Assembly: GCF_025602895.1 (NCBI RefSeq)
Contig: NW_026516203.1
Span: 310,001-374,000 of the forward strand
DNA: 64,000 bases
Direction: 5' to 3'
Origin: Polychytrium aggregatum
Taxonomy: Eukaryota > Chytridiomycota > Chytridiomycetes > Polychytriales
The translations under genes and the position numbers were made by a program. The notes beneath the pieces are model-generated. The model was not told the origin of the DNA. It did not search any database and saw only the letters and a list, made by a program, of their open reading frames with translations. Below are positions 25,673 to 41,282 of this stretch, one piece after another. Position 1 is the stretch's first letter. The number at the start of each line of letters is the position of its first letter.

Positions 25673-26229
25673 CCGGCACTCGGCGAATATTCTGCCCCAG
25701 TCGCCTGCGAACCTGTTGTAACGAGCGCATGTTGGGTCGGCTGCCGGGGACTGCACATGGAGTGCCCAGAAATATATCCTTGGCCATCTCGATCTGCCTC
25801 GTTGGCAGGTCATGCCGCCAGCCATCACGAGGCCCCTCGCCCAAGACAAGGCCCGCCCGATTGGACGCCCTGGCTCGCCCGAACTTGCACTATCAATTTT
25901 TTTCCGGCCCCCTCGCGGCTGCTCATCTCGAATATGAATACACGCTGTAGACCAAGATGCAGCAAAAGTTGGAATCCAGCCATGGTCGGTTGACGGCATT
26001 TGGTATCACCTTGAGCCGATTGACGGTGGTGGTGGGCGATTGGTGTGGAGGAATGACCAATTGTATCATTGTTGGAAGCTCCACTCCGATTGCGGACAAG
26101 AACCACCACCATCTGAATCTCTCTGGTTGGAAACCTAGTCAAGCGTGGCTGTGTGTCAGCGAGATGACATGATCATTTGGCTATCAGGCAAGACTCACCT
26201 TGACAAGATGTCTTCCCACGACTGATTGA
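25673..26229. other. Spacer between NAXD and the Fanzor remnant
   Basis: No gene recognised on either strand. I searched all plus-strand frames for the missing 5' part of the Fanzor gene (a RuvC-I Asp-Pro-Gly type motif) and found none. The element's left border is probably here, but no terminal repeat could be fixed. Confidence 0.5.
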
Positions 26230-27165
26230 GCGAGCGATGCGTTTCTGGATCTGAATCAAGGACGCCACTGTGCAGTATCTCTGCCAGCCCAAAATGCGCT
26301 GGTTTTGAGGAGATTCTTTCTTCCCCAAGGGCAGAACCAGCCATCGTCGCTATTTTCTCGCACTGATGGCTCCCAAGCTAAAGTCACCACCCAGGTGATG
26401 AAGTGGATCCAGAGCACCCACAAGGCCCTTGGTCTGCAGGAATGGATGAGCACCACACCAAGTCCCAAGATCCCTGGGTTGGATCCCTTCCTGCGATACA
26501 TCTACCATGTGTTCACTGGAGACATGCTGGACAAACAGCTGTACTTCAGCCTGACCCGGCGACGGCGATTCAAGCGACTCGATCTCTACGGCAAGCGACA
26601 GCGCACCGTCCACGAGATGTGCAAGCAAGTCATCGACCAGGCACCAAGGGAGACCGACATCGTGATTGCCTTTGGGAATGCCTCCTGGAAACAGGGGAAG
26701 GGATACGCATCCAGTCCCAGGAGACTCAGGTTCGCCAAGTACTTTGAGCAGTTCCACCACCACCAGAGACGCCCACCAGACCGATCCGTCTCCAAGATCC
26801 ATGTGTGCTCGGTGAACGAGTTCAACACATCACAGGTGTGCTCACACTGCCGGGATGCCAAGCGACTCGAGAAGGTCGAGCATCTTGATATCGAGAAACC
26901 ACACTTTGTCCGGAGCTGTGCAAGCTGCCATACGCTGTGGGATCGAGACATCAATGCCTCAAGGAACATGATCTCGGTATGCCAGTCGATCATCGCCCAT
27001 GGAGATCGACCGGGTGTATTCAAGACTGTGCTTCCCAAACCAACCAAAACCACTCGATTGCCAACGAAGTCAGGAGTGCAATGCCATGGCCTGCCCGCTG
27101 GGCCTACAAGTCAGTCAGCGGGCTTCAGAAGCCAGAAAGTGACTGTCCCGTTTATTTCTGGATAG
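26230..27165 (+). pseudogene. 5'-truncated Fanzor (eukaryotic TnpB-like RNA-guided nuclease) remnant
   Basis: The frame is open from 26230, with the first in-frame ATG at 26398 (255 codons) and TAG at 27163-27165. It reads as the C-terminal half of a Fanzor protein: RRRRFKRLDLYGKRQRTVHEM, then FGNASWKQGKGYASSPRR, then NEFNTSQVCSHC with a Glu codon at 26818-26820, a four-Cys zinc ribbon (codons at 26839, 26848, 26917, 26926), and DRDINASRNM with the RuvC-III Asp at 26947-26949. Family knowledge: Fanzors have a split RuvC, a shifted RuvC-II Glu and a zinc ribbon. The N-terminal recognition part and RuvC-I are missing upstream, so this copy looks broken unless distant exons exist. The reading frame itself is free of stops, so loss may be recent. 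Confidence 0.8.
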
Positions 27166-27547
27166 ACTGTAAGTATCTCGCACTGTTCCTTGAGTATTTC
27201 GACAGTGGATGCCGGGTCGCCCATATTCTGGGCAGTCCACTTCGGGGTTGCCATCCCTCTTGGGATGGTTGATGGGAGGTGTTTGACTCCCTTGTGCAAA
27301 GTGTGTGTGTGTGACGGCGAGAGGCTTCTCGCCTTCCCTCGGGGGTCTCTCGCCAAAGACTGCTCTTCTCGCCGACCGAGGTGGCTCCGAGAGCGCGTTT
27401 TGTCGTTCTCGCTGATTTTATTAACAAGAAATTTTTTCATAGTGTTGGTCCTCATCGTTTCCTGCGAGACCCAGACCCGGCCCTCCCTCTTCTGCATTTG
27501 GTCGCTGCCTGCTTCGGCACCTCGCCTCGACCCGACCCGAAACCGCC
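27166..27547. other. Spacer between Fanzor remnant and TSG101
   Basis: It holds a GT run (27299-27313), a perfect 7-bp hairpin (ggcgaga, loop ggct, tctcgcc; 27316-27333), further tctcgcc copies at about 27347 and 27367, and an AT-rich patch (27415-27440). In TnpB/Fanzor loci the guide RNA is made from DNA at and beyond the 3' end of the gene, so the hairpin could be a relic of that; equally it may be TSG101 leader or promoter DNA. Confidence 0.4.
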
Positions 27548-30089
27548 ATGGACCTGACGAGGACGTGGCTGAACCAAATTCTGAACCCGGTGCGCTTGCA
27601 ATCGCTGCATTGCTCACTCACTCCCTCGCTCACCCATCGTGCTGCTGCAACTCGCGGCCTCACCCCCCGCGGCAGACATTTGAGCGCTATTCAGTCCTTG
27701 GGCATGGCTCGGCTCCGCGACAGCGATAAATCCGATAGCATTGGATGGGCCGCTCGAACTATCGCCATCGGGGATATTGCTCGCTCAGCATCACGACGAT
27801 GCTAACGCCGGCCCTGACACTGGCCCTTGCTCTTGATATGAATCCCCCCTCCCATCATCCTGCCTGCTCCTCCATTCAGTACTACAACAAAGATCGCACA
27901 TTCTTCGATGTCGATCGTGTTCTCTCCAGCTTTACGGGACTCAAGCCCAAGACAGATTCGTACAGTGGGTGTCTTCGGCTGCCGACTCGCAGGGCGGTCG
28001 TGGATGGATAGCGCCGGGCAAGCCGCCCGGACAACCAGGCTTGGACAGCCTGGGCATTGCGAGGAATGCTGCTGAGGCACTCGACATGGATGAGGACTAA
28101 CAAGCCCGGGCTGCTGTGGGTGGTATCAGGACAGGACGATGGGAAGACTCTGGTCCTGCTCTGTTTGCACGGCACCATCCCAGTAACCTACCGCGAGTCC
28201 TCCTACAACATCCCAATCGCCATATGGATTCCGCTGTCGTATCCGATGCAGGCGCCGATCCCGTTCGTTGTCCCGACGGCACAAATGCTGCTGCGGCCTG
28301 GGCGGCACATCGACAGCCAGGGCAAGTTCTACCATCCGGTCCTAGCCAACTGGCATCTCAGCGCCGAGGTGAGCGGTCGGTTGCAGCTTGCTCCTGCAGC
28401 TTGCGTCTGCAGCCGAAGGATTCATGCGCTCTCTCTAAACGCTGTGGGGCCGAATTCGTTGCTGTTGCCTTTGGCCGACCCAGGGAGTCATATATATGCC
28501 ACATATGCACTCCAACTTCTGCTGCTGCACTTCCGTCACCGGCATGCTCGTGGTCCTCAGAATCCAGCGTGTCTGTTCTCACCGATATACAACCTCACCA
28601 TCGCCACTCTTCTGTTCCCGCCCCATCGGCTTTGCTCTTCTCAAACAACCAAGTCCAACTTGCTTCAGCTAATCGCAGCCATGCAGGATGTCTTCAAAGC
28701 CGAGCCGCCCGTGTATTCCAAGCCCACCAACCCAGGCTTCAGCCCACCTGCCGCCACCAGAGCATTCAGTCCGCAGCCGTCTCAGTCGGTACCGATCCCG
28801 AGCTCGTCGCCCAGCAAGGGCACTCCAGCAGGACAGCCGGCCTCCAAGCTCGGCTCTTCTCCCTCATTTGCGTCGCCGCCGAGCTATCCCGCAGGCACCG
28901 TTGGCTCGCCGCCTCAAGCCACTGCGAGCCAAGTTCCGTTCCCAGCGCCCAATTTCGCCAAGCGCAATACCTCACCCCTGATACCAAGCACAGCACTACC
29001 CAGGTCTCAGAGTGCATCTCCGCCAGGTCCTCTCATCCAGATGCCCCGACCTCCGTCGCTGATCGACTCGCAGAACTACTCCGCCCCCAGCGTGCCGTCA
29101 GGTAGCCACAGAGCGATATCGGATGCCCTCGCCTCGACTGCTCTGCGCTATTGCGATCAGGGCGGTGCACGCAACTACTTTGTGCTGCTCCAAATCTAAC
29201 CATCCGAGCTTGTCGTCGTCCATGCAGATGACCAGTCTGCCAAACTGTCGCAGCTTCGATATGCACTCAGAGACAAGCTCAGAGACAGACAAGCGCAAGC
29301 ACAGCAGCGGATGCGCCAGGAGATGGAGTCGCTGTTGCTTGCCAACAAGCAACTCAATGAGGGCCGGTTCAGAATCGACGATGTATTCAATCGGCTGGTG
29401 GGCGAAGAGGTATGCGCACATGTGTATCGCAAGGCACGGATGACCAAGACCCCAGTGAGAGCAAAGGCTGCGGACTGACATTCTGGCTATGACTCCCACT
29501 GTGCGTCATGCCTGTGGCTACTGTTAGCACCAAATCCAAAAGAACATCCAAATCCTCAAGGAAAAATCTGCCGAAATCGAGCAGTTCAACCAGGAGCTGT
29601 CCAACAAGCCTGATCCAGGAGTCGACGACATTCTGGCACCCGTGTCCGCCGTCCATGCCCAGTGAGTTGAACAAACTGTCGCCACCAAATCGACGGTCAG
29701 GGGAGAGCGTGTCGTCCATGTCTTCTGTCCCTTGATCGTGACGGCAATCTGATACCCCGAGCTCGCTGACATTGCAATCCAGGCTGCTAGAGGCCCTGGC
29801 AGATGATCAGGCAATCGACGATACCATCTATCAACTGCGAGAGGCCCTGAGCGTCAAGAAAATCGATCTTGCAAACTTCATGCGGGTATGTGTGGGGTCG
29901 ACTGGTCCGATCCCTCAGCGAGCGCGGCGATTTGGCTGGCGGCGAACGGCATGGCTCGCAGGCATTGGCTTCTTACCGACTTTGCCTGTGCAGATCGTTC
30001 GGAACCTCTCCCGCGAGCAATTCATGAAGCGCGCGCTGATACTCAAGATCCAAGGCCAGCTGGCCACTCCTAGTATGGGCTATCGCTAG
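27548..30089 (+). CDS. VPS23: ESCRT-I subunit Tsg101/Vps23
   Basis: It recognises ubiquitinated cargo at endosomes and nucleates ESCRT-I. Exon 1 is 27548-27589 (MDLTRTWLNQILNP), exon 2 is 27880-27964 (YYNKDRTFFDVDRVLSSF...), and exon 3 starts at 28130 (DDGKTLVLLCLHGTIPVTY; PIAIWIPLSYPMQAP; GKFYHPVLANWH). Together they form the UEV domain. A Pro/Ser-rich linker (28690-29110), a coiled coil (RDKLRDRQAQAQQRMRQEME, NIQILKEKSAEIEQFNQEL) and the steadiness box (DDTIYQLREALSVKKIDLANF; IVRNLSREQFMKRALILKI) complete the family layout; the stop is at 30087-30089. The three first exons were checked for frame. Confidence 0.93.
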
Positions 30090-30467
30090 GCCGCTGTCTT
30101 TCAGAATCGAAAGTGGAAGCTGAACGCCGCTTGCGAAAGTGGTCGAATCAGCACAGCCGTTCGGTTGGCTGACGGACGATCAGCGGCATCTTGGCGAATG
30201 GATGCCATTGCATATCCGAGTTTGCCTTGTCCTGAGTCCATGGACCAGCCTTCATTGAAGACCAAGGCGAGCGGGGCAGAAGGGGCTTTTTTTCCTTTTA
30301 TTGGATATTGGCCGGAGATGAGTCGGCAGCGACGGCTGGGTGCGGTTCAAGAGGAAGGGTCTCGCTTGGAAAAGGTTGGCTCCGAATGCTGGGTGAAGGG
30401 CAGGCGCTCGGGGGGAGCCCTCGCCGGCTCCTCTCTAGCCATGGGGAAGCAGGCAAGCGAGCCCAGA
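30090..30467. other. Convergent 3' flanks of VPS23 and the small unknown gene
   Basis: No gene recognised. A T run (30288-30300) and tttattgg follow on the plus strand and could be termination-related. Confidence 0.4.
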
Positions 30468-31019
30468 TCAGTATATCTCTGAGCGGCGCTTTAGGATGAG
30501 TCGCCATCGTCGCCTGGAGATCGAGGACTGCTGCAATTCAAACTGGGTGGGTACGTACCCTGGCTTGCTCCTCAGACATTCGTAGAACAGCCGGAAGGTG
30601 TCGCTTGACCAATCCATGCGCTGAAGCGAGACAATCGCATCGTGCATGTGGAGATGGCATCGGTGGGGGTTGACCTGCTTCGAGGCCCGCTCCCAAGCAC
30701 TTGAGCGAGTGCGCCGGATGGGGATTTCAAGGGAATGCAATCATGCGCAATCCACACCGCAGAACAGCAGCGGAAAGCCAGAGGGCAGACCAGTCAGTCA
30801 GCCGAACGAGTTCTGGCGCAACCCAGCATCGCTGAGCGCAACGAGAGCGGGAGTGGAAAAGGCACTTTGGCCGGCTTGGTGAGCGAGCGGACTGGGAACT
30901 AACCCGACACCGAACTTGGCATCGACAGATCGCTTGCGGCGCTGGACGTCGGGATCGCTCAGGTCGGTCCAGGAGGAGTTGCTCTGGTCGGCAGGGCCGG
31001 TCGGTGTAGACTGAGACAT
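30468..31019 (-). CDS. Small protein of unknown function
   Basis: Exon 1 (30904-31019) begins MSQSTPTGPADQSNSSWTDL and continues with a basic SDPDVQRRKRSVDAKFGVG. The donor gttagt joins acceptor ctcaag so that the frame continues AWERASKQVNPHRCHLHMHD, IVSLQRMDWSSDTFRLFYEC and LRSKPG. Reading straight through gives a stop at 30468-30470. A possible very short intron (gtacgt...ttgcag, about 28-31 bases) would instead end the protein at 30491 with an acidic tail. I recognise no family. His- and Cys-containing HRCHLHMHD is the most distinctive part. Divergent from the AAA+ gene by about 250 bases. Confidence 0.5.
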
Positions 31020-31270
31020 TCGCTGTGCAAAGTGGACTGGGGACACGCAACGGCGATGGTGCGACGGTGCGATGGTGCTATGGAACGATGGTGCGATGGA
31101 GGTGAAGGATCGAGACAGAGCAAAAGGCCAACTTTTTCTGTCTCATGGTGCGAGCGCCGAGTGTCCTCTCGGCGAGAAGGTGCTGCCTCGTCGCACGTTC
31201 GGGCTCGCTCCTGATTCCAGATCTCGACTGCATTTCCACCCGCAAGCGCACCAGCCAGACTCTGACGACA

Positions 31271-34200
31271 TGCTCTCGCATCCGCTGTCCTATGCAGCCG
31301 TGCGCACAGGTCTGCACTCGATTGCGCGGCTGCACAATAGCAATCCGTCGAGGCCGTTTGCAGCGAGCCACGCGACCGTCTCAGATGCAAACCATGCCAT
31401 GCTATGCCGTTGCTATGCCGTTGCTATGCCGCTGCTATGCTGTACTATCTTGACTAACGCCGACACCCGTCTCTGGACCAGATCTCGAGCTGCAGATCTC
31501 TGGGGAGGCTGTGTCCCGCCATGCGCCTGGCGAAATCGTCGCAGTGAACTCGGTTGCCGGCGGTGCCGACTGCATCCACGCACGGATCCGATACTGCCCA
31601 GCATCCGATCTCGACGGCCTCGCCGTCTGGGCGATCGAGAAGCGGACCTATCACCCTACCGACGCTCTGCGCACCGCCTGTGCCTCGGTATTCGGCTCTG
31701 GAGATGGCACTGGCTTGGCCATACGCAAGGTGGGTGCCGCAGCTTGGTTCGCTGTGCACGTTTGCTATCGATGTGGCTCTCGGCGTGCTTGGAGGAACAC
31801 TTGTAAGCTCGACGATCCAGCAGCGGCATTTTCAAACTTTCTCGATGCTTGCAGGCCGCCGCTATTCTGGCCAGCAATTTGATTCTCAACATCGATCAAC
31901 GCCGCTATCCCGCCCAAGCCATCGATCGTCTTGTCGCTCAGTCCGAGACCATCAAGACATTGCTGCTTGGCAAAGCCCTGTTGCTGGACGATACGATCGT
32001 GGTGCATCTGTTCTCGGAGGAGTTTGTGCTGACGGTCGGGAGGAGCGACGACCCTCTCCGAGCGGGCACTTGGCCCCGGTCCGTTGGACCGTCCTCGGCG
32101 CTGCACATCAAGACAGTAGACGCTCCAACCGACTCGCCGAGTGTGAGTCGAGGTCATCCCGCCGAGGGCCTTACAGCGGCACCAGCGGTTGTATCGACGA
32201 CAGAATCAACGACGACGCCGACAGCAGCAAACATGCAGACGCTCCTGAATCACATCCAATCGTCGCTCTCATGGACTCCCGACGGCTGGAAGCAGAAGAG
32301 CTGGAGTGGCATCGTCGTCGGCAATATGACTTGGGGCGAGAGGCAGCAGCTGCACCGCCGGCTTTCAGGTACCAGCAAGACCCAGCAACCCTGTGTCGTT
32401 GTCACAGTCCAGATGCGGATCGGTCGAGTAGTCCATGGGCTAAACCACACCGCCCTTCTCACGGGCATCTCTGGCACAACGAAGATACGTCCGTCCCAGT
32501 CAAGGTTTTGAATTGCGCCACATTTCGGAACGGTGAGAGTCATCGATGTTGGCTTGAGACCGATCGTAGCAGGATCGATGCTGTGGCGATTGTTTCAATT
32601 GCTGCTATTGATACCTATGATCACTGTTGTTGATACGTATGATCGATGTGTTTACTCTGCTTGTGGCGATCTGCAGCATACGATTTGGATCCCCTGCTGC
32701 TTGAGATTTCGCAGGTCCGCGGCAAGAGAATCGTTGTCCTGGAGGAGTTTGATCAAGTTGCTGGTCGCCTGAGGAAGCAAGATGCTGGCGGAGGTAAGTA
32801 CTTTTCCAATCCAAAAGAAGTCTACGAGTGTACAGAGGCGCTTCTCCCAGTCCTTCGGGTGCAGCAGGCGTATTGCACTCCGTTCACACACGAATGGGTG
32901 TATTTTCACCCCGTTTGGGCGGCTCTCATGCCACTCTTCCGCAAGCCAGCGAATGAAATGGACACTACTTGCCAGTGCGACCCGCTCTCCAGCCCACTAC
33001 GAGCAGGAACGTGTGCTAACCAACAATCATCCATCTCCTCTTTGTGGCGTTTGGGCCCTCGGGATGCCACGATGTAGATCGCGAGAAGGTTCTGGAGTAT
33101 ATCCTTTCATTCTTTAGCCCAACAACCACCGAAACATGCGGGGTATTTCTGGGTATGTCTAAGCATGTCTAAGCATGTCTAAGCATGTCTAAGCATGTCT
33201 AAGCATGTCTAAGCATGTCTAAGCATGTCTAAGCATGACCAAGCATGTCTAAGCATGTCTAAGCATGTCTAAGCGTGTCTAAGCATGTCTAAGCATGTCC
33301 AGGCATGTCTAGACTCGGATCGCTCTTTATACGCTAGTGCGCGGATACCACCCTGTCGGCCAATGCGACCTTGTCCTAGTGCAGCAGTATGCTCATTCTG
33401 TGCTCACTCCCAGCCATGACGGACCGGCCAATGGACCTTGATACCGTCGTAACCCGCAGCGGGCGCTTCGATGTGCAAATCGACTTTGGTATGAGTAGAG
33501 TTCGCTTCTCATGCATCCAAGCCGGTTTCGAGCACGGATCTCCATGGACGTATGCCATCGGGTTGCTCATGGATTCGGTGGGGGCAGCAGGCGCTCGCAA
33601 CCTACATGGCACTCACTCTTCGAGCTTTCTGCGGCTGTGGACGGTGACTCAGGAAGTGCAAGAGAGAAGAACACGATTTACCGCCATCATCATCTCAAAC
33701 ACGCTGGAGAAGCCAAGGGCTTCCAAGGGCTGTATGGAATAGACTCGATCTTGGAAACGCTCAGGGTGAGTGTGCTTCACCATCGACACCACCGAGGTGC
33801 CCGGGGTACGCAAGCACCATCTTGAATATTGGCCGCCATTTCCACTTTCTTTCAGAAAAGCGTCGTTCTGCCGTTTGCACGTCCCGAAATCGGGCTGCCA
33901 AAGCCCCGCGGTGTCCTGATATGCGGTCCATCAGGTGTGGGTAAAACGACGCTTGCCATGGCTCTGGCAACTGAGCTTGGCTTCAGCACAATCTACGTCG
34001 AGGTGAGGCCATCGGACTCAAAGCGAATGGCGCTGGAAAACTCAAGCATAGTCTGGCTGCGACTGTATTGCTCTGGCAGAACCGACTTGCTGCTAAACTG
34101 CCTGACCAATCCACTGCGGCCCCCAGGGCCCCCAAGTACGAAGCAAGAATGTTGGCCAGTCCGAGAAGAGCATTGCTGATCTGTTTTCCAAAGCTCACAG

Positions 34201-35531
34201 CGACCAACCCTGCGCCATCATCATCGACCAGGTGCAGTGACTGCGTCCGAGCGACAACTCGGCAGGGTATCGCTCGACCCTGGGGACATGTTCTCCAGAG
34301 CCAGTTTCCATTCTGCGTGGCTGCGATGGCGCTGACTTCCCGCCACTGACTCGTTGTCTCCCAGGCCGATGTGCTGTTGCAGGCTCGAGGCAGCTCATCC
34401 TCGTCTGAAGGCACCGACGACCGAATCATCACTTGCTTTCTGACAGGTTGGTCGGCCGCTGCGCAATGAGCTTTGTTCGGGGTACTGAAACACCAAGAGA
34501 GCGTGGTTTGGGCAATTCTGATTCTCTCCTATTTTCACGGGATGCACAGAGCTCGACGGCGTCCGGGTTCGCCGGAGTGCTGTTCCAACGACAGCACAGA
34601 ATGTGCTGGTGATTGCAGGTAAAGGCTCACATACTTGCTCTGTCGATACTTTGCTCTGTCGATGCTTTGCACCGTCTCGCCCGTTGCAAACTCATGGTTC
34701 TTTCTTCTTTGCACATCCATGTGCGATCGGGCTATGGGACGGAGGAGCTCAGTGAGCAGCCGCCCAGAAAAGATGGATTCTGCCATCCTGCGAAGAGGGC
34801 GACTCGATGAGCGCATCAATATTCCTCTGCCATCGCCCGAGGTAGGGAGCAGATGAGCGCATGCGGAGGAGCAAAATCATGGTTGGGGTTCTATGGCCAA
34901 CCCGTAGGTTATGAAGACGCCGTTGGTACTTGAAAATGACACCCTAGAGCGACAAAGCAAACAGAGAGCAGCAGCAGCTGGGATCTTCAAAGTTGCACAC
35001 ATGCTTTCTGCCACTCACCTTCCCACCTCCGCAGAGCCGGGCCGCCATACTGCAGGGCATCTTGGCCCGGACACCAAACGCGCTGTCCCAGACCGATATT
35101 GAGCGTCTGGCCAAAACAACAGAGGGACTGACAGGTTCGTCAAGACCAACAGGGATTGTTGGATTCGATGCGAGCTTTGACCCCGTCGCGTGCGGCTGGT
35201 GAGGAGAGGCGACTATGCTGACGAGCTCTGTGGCCGACTCGGTGCGCATGACATCCTGTCCAGGTGCGGGTCTCGTCCAGCTCTGCAACAAGGCCACAAT
35301 GGATTGCATCCGCGAAGGACTGGAAGGCGATTTGGAGAAGCAGTCACCAGTGAGTATCTGGCGGCGACTCGGGGTGCGCTTTGTCTTTGCCGGGAGTGGG
35401 TGGGCTCGATGGCAAGAAGCGCCAGCGCCGGGAAGGGTCGGCGGACAAGAGATCAGCCATGTTCAGCGATTGACAACCACACGCTTGGACAGGTCGAATG
35501 GAGACATTTTGCAGTGGCCACATTCCAATAG
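31271..35531 (+). CDS. Two-module AAA+ ATPase, divergent Afg2/SPATA5-like, with altered Walker B motifs
   Basis: An N-terminal domain (from DLELQISGEAVSRHAPG) precedes two AAA modules. Module 1 has no clear Walker A (GIVVGNMTWGERQQL at the expected place), a Walker B reading VVLEEFD (about 32733-32753) and the second-region-of-homology end VVTRSGRFDVQIDFG. Module 2 has an intact Walker A, GPSGVGKT (33925-33948), sensor-like NVGQSEKSIADLF, a Walker B ending IIID-Q (Asp 34226, Gln 34229, intron, exon from 34365 ADVLLQARG), ATNRPEKMDSAILRRGRLDERI with an Arg finger, and the C-terminal helices AGLVQLCNKATMDCI and VEWRHFAVATFQ, stop at 35529-35531. The usual Walker B is Asp-Glu. The 5' exon (ATG 31271, MLSHPLSYAAVRT) is tentative. 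The exact orthologue is uncertain; SPATA5L1/Afg2-type proteins are the nearest I can name. Confidence 0.75.
31388..31442. repeat. 12 bp tandem repeat (gctatgccgttg type)
   Basis: About four imperfect copies of a unit such as gttgctatgcc, probably in the first intron of the AAA+ gene. Confidence 0.7.
33151..33310. repeat. 10 bp minisatellite in an intron of the AAA+ gene
   Basis: Sixteen consecutive ten-base units of aagcatgtct. Variants are confined to the ends and units 9, 13 and 15 (gggtatgtct first, aagcatgacc at 33231, aagcgtgtct at 33271, aagcatgtcc at 33291, aggcatgtct last). It lies between the module 1 Walker B exon and the exon ending in QIDFG, where no open frame crosses it, so it is intronic. 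Confidence 0.95.
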
Positions 35532-36310
35532 GCCAAACAGCAGCTTGGTGAGCTGACTCTGCAAGCCTGGAGGCATCTACAATCGGAACGATAGGTTGTA
35601 AAGATAGCGGGAAGCTATGTGTATTCAGTCAACCAAACGACCGGCCGATAGGCGTCGTGGATTGTTCATGAATGCTCAGTGCGACTCGACAGCAAAATAG
35701 ATGGGAAAGAAAGACAAGATCATTCAAAAGAGCGGCATAAAGGAGAGGAGCTGTGGTCAAACGAGACGACTGTAGATTGTCCGCTCAGCAAAACATGAAT
35801 GAGGGAGGGGGATCAAACGCAAGCAAGGAGAGAAGGAGAACGGGCAAGATGGGCGCAAAGGGAAGTGCAAGCACAAGAAAGGAGGGGGGAAAGGAAGCGG
35901 AAACTACAGATGGAGAGGACATAGCAAACCAAAGTGGGAGGCGGTGGACGCCGCAAATTGAGCTGCGCCGTCACGCATGTTTGGTGATGGATGGAGCAGT
36001 GAATTGAGCCAGCGAATCCCAAAATGTAAATACCGGGCCATTTGGAGGGAGTGGCAGGAACGGCGGCTCTCGAGAACGAGCAATGGAGTGTCCAATCGAG
36101 GGCCAGTAGTGAATGAACGATCGGTGACGGAGGAGGGCCCAAGGGGTAGCGATTGTGAGAATAGAAAGGCGGCAGCGCAGGCGTGTAGCGTGGACTACGA
36201 CCTCGCTTGTAAGTAGACCCGGAGAGAGCGAGAAGGACAGCAGTGGTCGCGGCTGTGGGATGCGGCACACCCGTCACCACTGGGGGGGGGGCAAGGCTTG
36301 TCGCAGGAGA
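35532..36310. other. Convergent 3' flanks of the AAA+ gene and RSP5
   Basis: About 780 bases with no gene recognised. 35790-36180 is purine-rich on the plus strand (gagagaagga-type), and a G tract lies at 36281-36290. Confidence 0.5.
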
Positions 36311-40637
<4,327 letters not shown>

Positions 40638-41282
40638 TCAACAAAGCTTAGCAGGGCAGATGCGGGAGCCAGGATGACGTGCAGACGAAGGCGATGGGCG
40701 ACGGAGGTGGAAGGGGGCAGGACCGACAGGCTTTTGCGAGCAGACGAGGACAGGGGGGCAAGCCGGCGAGTTCTGTGCAGGAGTTCTGTGCGGCGATTGG
40801 CATCCGAGGTCACACAAGCCGCGCCGTCGCACAGCGCCTGTGGCTGTGGCCTGCTGCTCTGTGGCTGCAGTCCCACAAGCCTCGCCACCCGCGCCAAGGA
40901 AGCACCACCGCCACGCAGGCGCGTCACGGGTCCGTCGCCTCACAACAACGATTTGGCATCAGCACCAGCACGGCATCAGCATCGGCGTCACCGCCATGTG
41001 CATGAGCAGCGCTGCTGTCGCCACCGCCCTCCGATGCGCAAGTCGGCAATCGCATTCGCAGTCGCATCGGCAATCGCATTGGCAATCGCATCAGCGTGTC
41101 CACTGGTGGTGGGCACGGGCCTGGACCTGGACTTGGAATGGACCGCCGATTCTTCCACCAAACTTCCGCAACGCCCCGCACGCTTCTGGTTGCATCGGGC
41201 AGCCGTGCAGACATTGGTCGCACTCGTTCTATTCTGGCACCACCGCTGACTGGCGTCCAGGTCTGGATCGACGACTTCTCTC
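40638..41282. other. Spacer between RSP5 start and NAA35 stop, repeat-bearing
   Basis: No gene recognised. It should hold the RSP5 promoter. A 12-base unit (ggcaatcgcatt type) is repeated about four times at 41045-41094, and cagcacc/gcatcagc runs lie at 40958-40990. Confidence 0.5.

Noticed and set aside
26230-27165. Intact, active Fanzor gene
   Set aside because: No RuvC-I motif or N-terminal recognition region could be found in any upstream frame back to the end of NAXD.
33151-33310. Regular short direct repeats resembling a CRISPR array
   Set aside because: The units are contiguous 10-mers with no unique spacers, inside a eukaryotic intron.
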